From: an uncultured Oceanospirillales bacterium
GTDB lineage: Bacteria > Pseudomonadota > Gammaproteobacteria > Xanthomonadales > SZUA-36
Assembly (NCBI GenBank): GCA_913055655.1
Contig: CAJXKA010000001.1
Location: 1,488,842 to 1,552,841, forward strand
Length of the DNA: 64,000 nt
Reading direction: 5' to 3'
The notes under the pieces were generated by a model that was not told the origin of the DNA, searched no databases, and saw nothing but the letters and a program-made list of their open reading frames with translations. Each line of letters begins with the position of its first letter. Position 1 is the stretch's first letter. The position numbers were made by a program, and so were the translations under genes. Positions 25,688-34,067 of this stretch are shown here, piece after piece.

Positions 25688-26944
25688 TCACCCCGAACGA
25701 CGCTCGATGTTGGCGCCCAGCCCCGCCAGTTTCTGCTCGAGTTTCTCGTAGCCACGGTCCAGGTGGTAAATGCGGTTGACGACGGTCTCGTCCTCCGTGG
25801 CCAGGCCGGCCAGGATCAGGCTGGCGCTGGCGCGCAGGTCGGTGGCCATGACGGGTGCGCCGCTCAGGCCGCCGGGACGGCCGCGCACGATGGCGACCTG
25901 GGTCTTGGGCGTGATGTCCGCGCCCATGCGTACCAGTTCCTGCACGTGCATGAAGCGGTTTTCGAAAATCCGCTCGGTAATGACCGACGTGCCGTTGGCC
26001 ACCGTCATCAGGGCCATGAACTGGGCCTGAAGGTCGGTCGGGAACCCGGGGTACGGCGACGTGGCGATGTCCACCGAGGTCCAGGACTCGCAGGGCTTCA
26101 CCCGCATCCAGTCGTCACCGGTTTCGATGTCGAATCCGCACTCGGTCATGCGGCGGATCAGCGCATCCAGGTGGCTGGGCACGCAATCCTTCACGGTGAC
26201 GTCGCCGCCGGTGATGGCGCCGGCGATCAGCAGCGTGCCGGCCTCGATGCGATCCGGCACCACGCGGTGCTCGCAGGCGTGCAGCGATTCCACGCCCTCG
26301 ATGGTGATCACGCTACTGCCGTCACCGGTGATCCTCGCACCCATGGCGCGCAGGCAGTCGGCGAGGTCGACGATTTCCGGCTCCTTGGCGGCGTTTTCCA
26401 GCACCGTCGTGCCGTCGGCCAGCACGGCCGCCAGCATCAGGTTCTCGGTGCCGCCTACCGTGACGTTTTCGAACACGATGCAGGTGCCGTGCAGCCGCTC
26501 GGCCGTGGCATGAATGTAGCCGTTCTCGATCTCGATCTCGGCGCCCATCTGCCGCAGCGCTTCGATGTGAAAGTTCACCGGCCGCGAGCCAATGGCACAA
26601 CCGCCCGGCAGGCTCACCTCGGCTTTGCCGTAGCGGGCCACCAGGGGCCCCAGGCAAAGAATGCTGGCGCGCATCTTGCGCACGATATCGTACGGCGCGA
26701 CCTGCTCTTCGCAGGCCTTCGCATGCACGACCATCGTGCCGCCGTCGCGTTCGCAGCGGGCGCCAAGATGTTCGAGCAGCAGGACCGTCGAATCGATGTC
26801 GACCAGGCCCGGAACATTGTCGAACCGGAACTCGCCATCGGCCAGGAGGGTAGCGAAAAGCAACGGCAGGGCGGCGTTCTTGGAGCCCCCCGTCGTCACT
26901 TCGCCATGAAGGGCGTTACCGCCATTGATGATGATGCTGTCCAC
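25688..26944 (-). CDS. murA: UDP-N-acetylglucosamine 1-carboxyvinyltransferase
   Basis: MurA transfers enolpyruvate from PEP to UDP-GlcNAc, the first committed step of murein synthesis. The 418-residue length is standard. The catalytic Cys is in LPGGCAIGSRPVNFH, so a fosfomycin-sensitive Cys-type enzyme is expected, and GGSKNAALPLLFATLL is the N-terminal signature. The start is a GTG at 26944 (VDSIIINGGN); the longer frame upstream is non-homologous. A TATCAT -10-like hexamer ends seven bases before the GTG. It precedes the AmpG-like gene, so salvage and synthesis are linked in one unit. Confidence 0.95.
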   Translation of the reverse strand: MDSIIINGGNALHGEVTTGGSKNAALPLLFATLLADGEFRFDNVPGLVDIDSTVLLLEHLGARCERDGGTMVVHAKACEEQVAPYDIVRKMRASILCLGPLVARYGKAEVSLPGGCAIGSRPVNFHIEALRQMGAEIEIENGYIHATAERLHGTCIVFENVTVGGTENLMLAAVLADGTTVLENAAKEPEIVDLADCLRAMGARITGDGSSVITIEGVESLHACEHRVVPDRIEAGTLLIAGAITGGDVTVKDCVPSHLDALIRRMTECGFDIETGDDWMRVKPCESWTSVDIATSPYPGFPTDLQAQFMALMTVANGTSVITERIFENRFMHVQELVRMGADITPKTQVAIVRGRPGGLSGAPVMATDLRASASLILAGLATEDETVVNRIYHLDRGYEKLEQKLAGLGANIERRSG

Positions 26945-27054
26945 GCGCCGTATGATACGGTATCGGCCGCGGCGGGCGTAGGCTGAATGGCCCGCCCGGA
27001 GCCAATTGCCACGGGATTGCCACCTTTGGAACAGAACCGGGAGTCGCCACACGA

Positions 27055-28353
27055 ATGTCACGCGCCATTTTGTTTGCGGGGCTCGTCCTGCTGAACGCCG
27101 ACGCCATTGCCGAACAGGCCGACTGGCAGCCCGCCAACCGGCTCTACGACCGCGAAGTCCTGTCCGCGCCACCTTTGCTGCCCGCCCACCTGGACCAGGC
27201 AAAGGGGGCGTGTGATATCGGCACCGCCGGTATGGCCGACGCCGAATACCGTAGCGCGGAAGAAGTGGGCTACGGCCGGGAGGGCTGGGAAGACCGCGTC
27301 GCGGCCAACTGGACCTTTTTCAACGTCTCTCCTTACCTGGGTAAAGTGCTGGTCATCGACAGTCGCCGGCAGGGTGACGCGATGGCATTCCGGTACCTGG
27401 CCAACGGCACCCACCGGGACCTGTACGAGCCCTGGAGTTCGTCCAAGATCATGGCATTCACCGCCGCCATCGCGGCTGTTCGCCAACAGGGCATCGGCGC
27501 CGACGCCATGGTCGGGGATTACCGCGTCGCCGACCTTGTGACCAGCGTCAACAGCTACGCGCCACACGGCAAGGCCGACGGCAATTCCAACGCCATCTCG
27601 TCGTGGCTGCTGAACGTCGCCGGCCGCGACAATGTGACGGCCCTGTTCCACGAGCGCTGGCTGCGGATGGCCGACCCGCGTATCCGGCTGCGCGGTGCCT
27701 ATGCCTCGCTGGTGTTCGACCCGGGCACCACCACCTGGCGTAGCGGCGACGGCGACCGCGAGGCCGAAATCGCCACTTACGCCGAAAATGCCGATGACCC
27801 GGGCTACCAGGCCTATCGCTGCGATGACTGCGGCCTGACCGGCAATAAACCGATGACAACACTGGCGCAGGCCGAGTGGCTGAAACGCCTGGCCACGCAC
27901 GACACCGTGCCGTCAACGCGCCACCCCGGCCTGGAGTCTTCCGATATCGACGTGCTGCTGGAGGGTCGCGCCGATGGTCCGGACCGTCCCGTGGGCGGCA
28001 TGCGCGCCGGGATCGGCCGGATGCTAACGCGCGCCATGGCCGATGCCATCGCCGTGGACACACCTGGCCTGGCCGGCAAAGACGCGAAGACCGTCCTTGA
28101 TAGCGCCACCGACGGTCGCTGGAGCGCGTGGCAGAAACTCGGCGCCGGCCCCAGCGAAACCCGTGGCGCCAGCGAAGTGGTGATGCTCGCCCACGTCTGC
28201 CTGCCCGGCTACCAGGGCGGCCGCGCGTTCACCGTCGCCGCGCAGGCCGGCGTACCGGGTGCGACCGAGGAAAACGTATCGGTTGCCGCCCAGCAACTGG
28301 AGCAGGTGCTCGCGGTCGCCATGCGGCAGTTGCTGGTGGGCAGTAAGCAGTAA
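27055..28353 (+). CDS. secreted class A beta-lactamase/DD-peptidase-like protein
   Basis: A 432-residue protein with a signal peptide (about residues 1-20). S128-S-S-K131 in EPWSSSKIMAF fits the SxxK nucleophile, GNSNAISSWLLNVAGRDN resembles the SxN/SDN segment and following helix of class A enzymes, and KLGAGPSETRG sits where KTG is expected. The substitution of Thr by Leu in the third motif and the extra N-terminal 80 residues are unlike true beta-lactamases, so antibiotic hydrolysis should not be assumed. It is divergent from murA. Its last residues (GSKQ) and stop are encoded by the first heptamer repeat array. Confidence 0.6.
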   Translation: MSRAILFAGLVLLNADAIAEQADWQPANRLYDREVLSAPPLLPAHLDQAKGACDIGTAGMADAEYRSAEEVGYGREGWEDRVAANWTFFNVSPYLGKVLVIDSRRQGDAMAFRYLANGTHRDLYEPWSSSKIMAFTAAIAAVRQQGIGADAMVGDYRVADLVTSVNSYAPHGKADGNSNAISSWLLNVAGRDNVTALFHERWLRMADPRIRLRGAYASLVFDPGTTTWRSGDGDREAEIATYAENADDPGYQAYRCDDCGLTGNKPMTTLAQAEWLKRLATHDTVPSTRHPGLESSDIDVLLEGRADGPDRPVGGMRAGIGRMLTRAMADAIAVDTPGLAGKDAKTVLDSATDGRWSAWQKLGAGPSETRGASEVVMLAHVCLPGYQGGRAFTVAAQAGVPGATEENVSVAAQQLEQVLAVAMRQLLVGSKQ

Positions 28354-28378
28354 GCAGTAAGCAGTAAGCAGTAAGCAG
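28341..28378. repeat. heptamer tandem array CAGTAAG
   Basis: Five exact CAGTAAG units (28341-28375) plus a partial copy. The TAA stop of the upstream gene (28351-28353) lies inside the array. The same heptamer occurs inverted at 28484-28539. Confidence 0.9.
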
Positions 28379-28483
28379 AGAATAGTGCAGTAACCTTGAC
28401 TGAGATCCAGGGTCAATCGCTAAACCCACTGTCACGACTCGAACCTTCGGGCTACCATTCAGTCAGAATGTTTACTGTATTTA

Positions 28484-28539
28484 CTGCTCACTGCTTACCG
28501 CTTACTGCTTACTGCTTACCGCTTACTGCTTACCGCTTA
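28484..28539. repeat. heptamer tandem array CTGCTTA (inverted partner)
   Basis: Eight units of CTGCTTA or its variants CCGCTTA and CTGCTCA in tandem. They are the reverse complement of the array at 28341 (rotated phase), so a long stem could form across the roughly 105-base intervening sequence. The array ends 19 bases before the msrA ATG. Confidence 0.9.
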
Positions 28540-28558
28540 CTGCGAAAAACACTGAAAA

Positions 28559-29059
28559 ATGAACGATAACACCGAAAAAGCCATCCTCGCCGGCGGTTGC
28601 TTCTGGGGCATGGAAGACCTGTTCCGGCGCCAACCGGGTGTCCTGGCCACGCGTGTGGGTTACACCGGCGGCGCCGAGCAGAACGCGACTTACCGAAACC
28701 ACGAGGGCCATGCGGAGGCCATCGAGGTGATTTTCGACCCCGCGCAGACGACCTTTCGCGACCTGCTGGTGTTTTTCTTCCAGATGCACGACCCGACCAC
28801 GGTGAACCGCCAGGGCAACGATATCGGCACAAGCTACCGTTCGGCGATTTTCTACACCACCGACAAGCAGCACGAAGTTGCCGAGATCACCATCAAGGAA
28901 ATCGATGAAGCCGGGTTCCTGCCCGGAAAGATCGTCACCGAGGTGGAACCGGCCGGCGATTTCTGGGAGGCCGAACCCGAGCACCAGGACTACCTGGTGA
29001 AGAACCCGGGGGGCTATACCTGCCATTTCGTGCGCCCGGAGTGGAAACTACTGAAGTAA
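28559..29059 (+). CDS. msrA: peptide-methionine (S)-S-oxide reductase
   Basis: A 166-residue MsrA that repairs methionine-S-sulfoxide. The catalytic Cys is in [13 protein letters not shown], and [18 protein letters not shown] and FFQMHDPTT are family blocks. Further recycling cysteines are sparse: one near the C terminus (GGYTCHF). No signal peptide is seen, so it is cytoplasmic. It starts just after an inverted heptamer array, which may separate it from upstream transcription. Its 3' end overlaps the convergent sialidase-like gene by 12 bases. Confidence 0.95.
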   Translation: MNDNTEKAILAGGCFWGMEDLFRRQPGVLATRVGYTGGAEQNATYRNHEGHAEAIEVIFDPAQTTFRDLLVFFFQMHDPTTVNRQGNDIGTSYRSAIFYTTDKQHEVAEITIKEIDEAGFLPGKIVTEVEPAGDFWEAEPEHQDYLVKNPGGYTCHFVRPEWKLLK

Positions 29060-30280
29060 AACAGTCCCCACGCGAACGCGCTGAAACCCGGTCCAGGCCA
29101 CGAGCAGCCTGCTGTTTTCGATCCCAACCATGCGGGGAAATCCGCTGGCACGCCCGGATTCCAACTCGACCAGGTCATGCCGCCCCGTGACGGCGCCAGC
29201 CGGGTTAAAAAGCGCCAGCCGAAGGACGCCGCGCTCACCAACTTCGGCCAGCCAGGCCAGCGCGAAACCGTCGTTCGTCCAGGCCAGGTCGACCCGGCCC
29301 AGGGCGATGCCCGCGTCGAGCGTGACGGGTGACGAAAACGTCCGGCCGGCGTCCATCGATTGCGCGATGCGCACCCGGGGAATGCCATCATTGGCCAGTG
29401 TGAACCACGCCACCACGACCGTCGACCCACGGGCCAGGACAGCCGGGCCATTCACCGGGCAGGCGTTAATCTGCCACTGGTCGTCATGCACCGCCACCGG
29501 CTTGGACCAGCCGGTCGCTTCCCGTCGCACCAGCATGATGTCCCGGACCTCGTCGTCACTTCGGTCCCGATAAACCACCACGGGACCTTCCCCCGTGAGG
29601 GCGGCCGCCGTTGCGCAGCAATCACAGACCCGCGCATCCAGCAGGGCGCCGCCGCGCACACCGCCCGTACGATCAATGCGGGCGGTTCGGAGCGTCATCG
29701 CGCCGTGGGCGGCGTGGCCGTCATGCCCTTCGCTGGCACTCATACCCCCATCAACCACGGCCGGCGCCGTCTCGCGGCCGTCAAGCCATACCAACCCCAG
29801 TTCCGAGTCACCTGACGGGTAATTACTGACGAAACCGTGTTCGGTGAACGTGCCGTCGTCGTGCGGACTGAATGCGGGTGACCACGTCACGCCCTGGTCA
29901 TGGCTCACCGCTGCCTTCACATCGTAGGCATAGGTCCCTTTTCCAGAGCGTTCCAGCCAGTGGGCCAGCCAGGTGCCGCCTGGCATCACGGCGAGCCCCG
30001 GCGTATCCGCCCAGTTGGCGAAGTAGCCATCACCTTCATGAACGGTGCCAACGGTACCGAACGTTCCATTGTCGAAATGCGCGAAACTGAAGCGATGTCC
30101 TTCTGTCGTGGGCTGTAACCACGTCAGCACGGCTTCCCCGGTGCCGACGGTCACCAGCCGTGGCGCAAGACTACCGTCTGCCGCCGGTGAGTCAATCTCG
30201 ACAAACTCGACCGCCGCTGCGATGGGCGCCAGTACCAGCGTGAGCACTAGCCATACGGTTCGATGTGCAAACCCCATCAT
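29048..30280 (-). CDS. sialidase-fold (BNR-like) secreted protein with CDCC motif
   Basis: A 410-residue protein with a signal peptide (about residues 1-23, ending AAAVEF). The rest has Asp-box-like repeats of the beta-propeller kind ([19 protein letters not shown]), as in exo-alpha-sialidases. [14 protein letters not shown] motif and an INACPVNGP motif are conspicuous in an otherwise Cys-poor protein and could bind a metal or form disulfides; that is inference. The Arg triad of true sialidases cannot be confirmed, so enzymatic activity is uncertain. The start overlaps the M19 dipeptidase stop. Confidence 0.65.
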   Translation of the reverse strand: MMGFAHRTVWLVLTLVLAPIAAAVEFVEIDSPAADGSLAPRLVTVGTGEAVLTWLQPTTEGHRFSFAHFDNGTFGTVGTVHEGDGYFANWADTPGLAVMPGGTWLAHWLERSGKGTYAYDVKAAVSHDQGVTWSPAFSPHDDGTFTEHGFVSNYPSGDSELGLVWLDGRETAPAVVDGGMSASEGHDGHAAHGAMTLRTARIDRTGGVRGGALLDARVCDCCATAAALTGEGPVVVYRDRSDDEVRDIMLVRREATGWSKPVAVHDDQWQINACPVNGPAVLARGSTVVVAWFTLANDGIPRVRIAQSMDAGRTFSSPVTLDAGIALGRVDLAWTNDGFALAWLAEVGERGVLRLALFNPAGAVTGRHDLVELESGRASGFPRMVGIENSRLLVAWTGFQRVRVGTVLLQ

Positions 30281-31455
30281 CGACCCCAGATCTCGCGCAC
30301 CAGGCGCAGGAAATTCAGGCCCAGTACCTTTTCGATCACGGTTTCGGACAGCCCCTGCTTCGCCATCAAGCGCGCCAGTTTCCGGAACTGGTCGGGGCCC
30401 TGCAGGTCCGGCAGGAACGGCACGACGCCCGGCTTCTCACCGCGCGCACTGATGCCCGCGGCCTTTCGCCGCGCGATCTCGTCGTCAATCAGCTTGTGAT
30501 ACGCCGGCATGTCATCGACCGCCGTGGTGCCCCCGTCGGTGCCGATGCCGACGTGGTCTTCCCCGCACACGTTGATGGCGTGGAGGATATGGCGAACCAC
30601 GTCTTCGGCCACGGGGAAACTGTCCTCGGCCAGGAACGGCATGAAATAGATGCCGACCACGCCACCACCGTCGGCGATGCCCCGTAACTCCTCGTCGGTC
30701 TTGTTGCGCGGCAGGTCGCTGAGCGCGCGACAGCCGGTGTGGCTGATGCAGATCGGCGCCGACGTCGCGTCAATGGCATCCAGGCAGGTCTGCTCGCCGC
30801 TGTGGCTCAGGTCGACCAGGACACGGTTGGCGTTCAGCGCCGCCACCACGTCGCGCCCGAACGTCGTCAGGCCCGTGTTTTCAGGCACCATGGAGCCCGC
30901 GCCGACCGCGTTGGCGCCGTTGTAGGTCAGCTGGATGATCCGCGTGCCCAGCCCGGCGAACGTGTCCACCCGCGACGCGTCACCGCCCAGCATCGCCGTG
31001 TTCTGGAAGCCGAAAATGACGCCGGTGCGACCGCTGACCCGGGCAGTCTCGATATCGGCCGCCGCCAGCACTTTCACCAACCGCTCCGGGTAGGCCTCGA
31101 CGTTGCGATTCCAGCGGGCGATTTCATTCACCGTGTATTCGTAGGGTTCGGAATCCCCGGACACGTAACCCAGCGTCACGTTAATCGCCGTGGTCCCCGA
31201 TGCCCGCAGGTCATCCAGGGCACGCGCGTCCAGGTAGGTGCCGCTCTCACCCACGGCTTCCTGGCTATTTTCGGCTTTGGCGAGTCGCAGGTTGGGGTTG
31301 CCGATGCCGCCCAGGGCATTGAACACCAGCGGCAGGTCGTCGTACTCAATCGGGTCGGTCGACGCCCGTAACACCGTGGATGTCAGCCCTGATCCTGCCA
31401 GGGTAGAAGCGGCAATGGCATGCGCCAGAAGTTGTCTGCGGTTCAGCGTCGTCAT
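30277..31455 (-). CDS. membrane dipeptidase (M19 family), exported
   Basis: A 392-residue renal-dipeptidase-fold zinc peptidase. The N terminus TTLNRRQLLAHAIAAS looks like a Tat signal. Conserved M19 blocks include VIFGFQNTAML, RIIQLTYNG, DLSHSGEQTCLDAI, CISHTGCRALSDLPRN and DHVGIGTDGG, which supply the metal ligands. M19 enzymes hydrolyse dipeptides, including those with a D-residue at the C-terminal side, so it could serve murein dipeptides in the periplasm; that is inference. A GTG at 31464 would add three residues. It follows the amidohydrolase gene closely. Confidence 0.85.
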   Translation of the reverse strand: MTTLNRRQLLAHAIAASTLAGSGLTSTVLRASTDPIEYDDLPLVFNALGGIGNPNLRLAKAENSQEAVGESGTYLDARALDDLRASGTTAINVTLGYVSGDSEPYEYTVNEIARWNRNVEAYPERLVKVLAAADIETARVSGRTGVIFGFQNTAMLGGDASRVDTFAGLGTRIIQLTYNGANAVGAGSMVPENTGLTTFGRDVVAALNANRVLVDLSHSGEQTCLDAIDATSAPICISHTGCRALSDLPRNKTDEELRGIADGGGVVGIYFMPFLAEDSFPVAEDVVRHILHAINVCGEDHVGIGTDGGTTAVDDMPAYHKLIDDEIARRKAAGISARGEKPGVVPFLPDLQGPDQFRKLARLMAKQGLSETVIEKVLGLNFLRLVREIWGR

Positions 31456-31471
31456 GGTGCTCACATCAGTA

Positions 31472-32824
31472 TCAGGGCTGGAATTCAGATCGGGGCCAGG
31501 CGTGGCCGTGCTTGACGGTCAATTCAAGACTACTGAGATTGGCGATATCTTCCAGCGGATTTTCGCGTATCAACAGGAAGTCTGCCCGTTTGCCGACGGC
31601 GATCGAGCCGGTCTGCGAATCGATCCCAAGTACGCGGGCGCCGACCAGCGTTGCCGCGTGAATCAGCGCCAGCGGTTCAATGCCCGCATCATGCGCCAGC
31701 GCGGCAAGTTCATCGTGCAGCGCCGGCCACGGGTCATCCGGCGGGTTGACGAAATCGGAGCCGGTGGAAATCATCACGCCGCGGGCCACGGCCTGGCGCA
31801 CCAGGGCTGCCGCGAATTCGGGCGAGCAGCCGGTGAACGGTGTATCACCCTCCGGATGCCGTTCTTCATGGCGCGCCAGGGCTCGGCCGTAAAGGCCCAA
31901 CGTGGCGTCCAGGATGGTACCGCGAGCCTTCATTTCGTCGAGAACCGCGGTGATCCGGGCATCGCCTGGGTCGGTCTCGGAGTAGTCGGGCGTCATGTCG
32001 TGGTGATAGGTCGCCGGTACGGTTTCCGTCGTCTCAAATACCAGGCGGCATACATGCGAGGTGACATCCACGCCCGCCGTGACCACGTCGAGGGGCGAGG
32101 CCTGGAAAACGGTCGAATGCGCCCACACCGGCACGCCCTGGCGGTGCGCATCGTCGGTAACGCGCTCAACCTGTTCGGCCGGCAGGTTCGCGTAAATCTT
32201 GATGCCGGATGCCCAGGTGCCACGCGCCATGGCCACGGCCTGCGGCATATCGGTATCGGCATCAATCGCCTGCATCCACGGCACCTGCCCCGCCATGGCG
32301 CCGCGGGCAGATGACGCCGGCCGCGGGTCCTCGAAGAAACTCTCACCGGCCATCAGCGCCGAGTAGTAAACGTCCGGACCGGCGATACGGTCAAGCCGGG
32401 TATCGCGCGCCAGGCCCGCCAGCACGCGGATGTCGCCGGCCATGTCACGCACCGAGGTAATGCCACCGTAGAGCTGCCGACGCAGGGCGACCAGCGGCGT
32501 TTCCTCCTCGGGAACGGTGGCCAGGTGTACGTGCGTATCGACCAGGCCCGGTAACAGGTAGCGACCATCGCCATCAATCAGCTCGTCACCGTCCGCCCGG
32601 GAACCGGCGAACGCCGACATCGGCACGATATCCGCGATCCGGTCGCCCTTCACCAGCAGTGCCATGTGCTCACGCATCGGCGCGCCGGTGCCATCAATAA
32701 TGTTGATATTGGTGTACCAGCGCGCGCTTTCCCCGGCGAAACCGGGCGTGGCCGCCAGCCAGCAACCAAGGACGACCCCGATCATCCTTACCCGCGCACG
32801 GCCGTGTTCATGTTCTGGTGGCAT
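31472..32824 (-). CDS. secreted amidohydrolase family protein
   Basis: A 450-residue metal-dependent hydrolase with a signal peptide (residues about 12-31). The N-terminal metal pair is the HxH of VDTHVHLA; downstream ligands are in VWAHSTV, TSHVCRL and STGSDFVNPP. The C-terminal SIAVGKRADFLLI strand is typical of imidazolonepropionase-like amidohydrolases. Substrate is unknown; exported members often act on dipeptides or cyclic amides. Of two ATGs (32830 and 32824), the second has GGGAG six bases upstream and is preferred. It is probably co-transcribed with the M19 dipeptidase. Confidence 0.78.
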   Translation of the reverse strand: MPPEHEHGRARVRMIGVVLGCWLAATPGFAGESARWYTNINIIDGTGAPMREHMALLVKGDRIADIVPMSAFAGSRADGDELIDGDGRYLLPGLVDTHVHLATVPEEETPLVALRRQLYGGITSVRDMAGDIRVLAGLARDTRLDRIAGPDVYYSALMAGESFFEDPRPASSARGAMAGQVPWMQAIDADTDMPQAVAMARGTWASGIKIYANLPAEQVERVTDDAHRQGVPVWAHSTVFQASPLDVVTAGVDVTSHVCRLVFETTETVPATYHHDMTPDYSETDPGDARITAVLDEMKARGTILDATLGLYGRALARHEERHPEGDTPFTGCSPEFAAALVRQAVARGVMISTGSDFVNPPDDPWPALHDELAALAHDAGIEPLALIHAATLVGARVLGIDSQTGSIAVGKRADFLLIRENPLEDIANLSSLELTVKHGHAWPRSEFQP

Positions 32825-32876
32825 CGACATCTCCCTGGTCCAGGTCGCATCCTAACCCATGCGGTACACTCGCCGG

Positions 32877-33956
32877 ATGCAAAAAATCACACTGCGCACA
32901 CTGCCACTCGCACTCGCCCTAGTCACACAGAACACCACCGCCGAAGAACCCGCCTGGGACAACCCGGCAGACCGGTACAAGGACGCCTGGCGCGCTCACG
33001 CGGACGCCACCTGCCCGATACCAGTCGATGACATCCGTCACTTCGTCTACTTCGCACGCGACCGTGACCGGCTGCGTGACCACCCCCTGCTGACCCACGA
33101 CCGCCTTGAAGGTGCCCAGGTCATGTACCTGTGGTCGGAACTGGAACCCGAACGCGGCGTATACAATTTCGACCGAATCGAGACAGACGTCGAACTGCTG
33201 GAAGCGTACGGCAAGAAGCTGTGGATCCAGTTGCAGGACGCCACGTTCTACGACCAGTACCAGCCCGCACCGGCCTACATGCTGAGCGATGAGTTCAGCG
33301 GCGGCGCCGTGCGCCAACACACAGACGAGGGCGAAACCGAAGGCTGGGTGGTGAAACGCTGGAACCCGGCCGTGCGTGAGCGTTTCGCGGCGCTGCTCGG
33401 CGCACTCGCTGAGCGATTCGACGGCCGCATCGCCGGCATCAACCTGCAGGAAACCGCGATCGGTGTGCGCACGGAAACCTCACCGGACTTCACACCCGCA
33501 GCCTACGTCGAGGCACTGAAGGCCAACATGTCGGCGCTGGGCGCCAGCTTCGAAATATCCGCCACGATGCAGTACGCCAACTTCATGCCTGGCGAGTGGC
33601 TGCCCTGGGAGGATGAGGGCTACCTGGAATCGATCTACCGGCATGGACAGGAAATCGGGGTCGGACTGGGCGCGCCGGACCTGATGGTCACCCGTCGCGG
33701 CCAGTTGAACCACGCGCTGGCCATGATGCACGAGCACGACTACACCGTGCCGCTGGGCATCGCCGTACAGGACGGCAACTATGTGGGGGTCACCGGCCGG
33801 GAAACCGCGACGGACCAGGATCAGGACAGCCTGGTGCCCCTGCTGCACGCGTTCGCGGCGGATTTTTTGAACGTTAAACTGATGTTCTGGGTCGACCAGC
33901 CCCCCTATTTCGAGCAACAGGTCATCCCCTGCCTGGGCGATGCCCCCCTGCAATAG
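32877..33956 (+). CDS. secreted TIM-barrel glycoside hydrolase-like protein
   Basis: A 359-residue protein with a signal peptide (MQKITLRTLPLALALVTQN). The block YLWSELEPERGVYNFD resembles the W-x(3)-EP-x(2)-G-x-Y-x-F strand of clan-A beta-glycosidases such as GH42 or GH5, and INLQETAIG could hold the acid/base Glu. The second catalytic Glu is not evident, so a degenerate or unusual member is possible. ATG 32859 is an alternative start, but TACACT at 32865-32870 is a plausible -10 that would place the transcript start at the ATG at 32877. Target sugar is unknown. Confidence 0.5.
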   Translation: MQKITLRTLPLALALVTQNTTAEEPAWDNPADRYKDAWRAHADATCPIPVDDIRHFVYFARDRDRLRDHPLLTHDRLEGAQVMYLWSELEPERGVYNFDRIETDVELLEAYGKKLWIQLQDATFYDQYQPAPAYMLSDEFSGGAVRQHTDEGETEGWVVKRWNPAVRERFAALLGALAERFDGRIAGINLQETAIGVRTETSPDFTPAAYVEALKANMSALGASFEISATMQYANFMPGEWLPWEDEGYLESIYRHGQEIGVGLGAPDLMVTRRGQLNHALAMMHEHDYTVPLGIAVQDGNYVGVTGRETATDQDQDSLVPLLHAFAADFLNVKLMFWVDQPPYFEQQVIPCLGDAPLQ

Positions 33957-33974
33957 GCAACCACCCCTATAAAA

Positions 33975-33999
33975 AAACCGGCGCACCAGGCGCCGGTTT
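33975..33999. terminator. bidirectional terminator between convergent genes
   Basis: The 10-bp stem AAACCGGCGC/GCGCCGGTTT (33975-33984 and 33990-33999) has loop ACCAG. An A-run upstream gives a T-tract on the minus strand, and TTT ends the stem on the plus strand, so it can serve both the glycosidase-like gene and the large repeat-protein gene. A second GC hairpin (34028-34050) precedes it on the minus side. Confidence 0.8.
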
Positions 34000-34067
34000 C
34001 CTTAACTTACTGACTGTCCGGATCTGGGCCGGGCCCGTGAAAGGCCCGGCTCATCAATCCATTCGCC

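Noticed and set aside
27055..28353. Antibiotic-resistance beta-lactamase
   Set aside because: The third motif is KLG rather than KTG/KSG and the N-terminal region is atypical; only fold-level similarity is supported.
28341..28539. CRISPR array
   Set aside because: Units are 7 bases in direct tandem with no spacers, and no cas genes are nearby.
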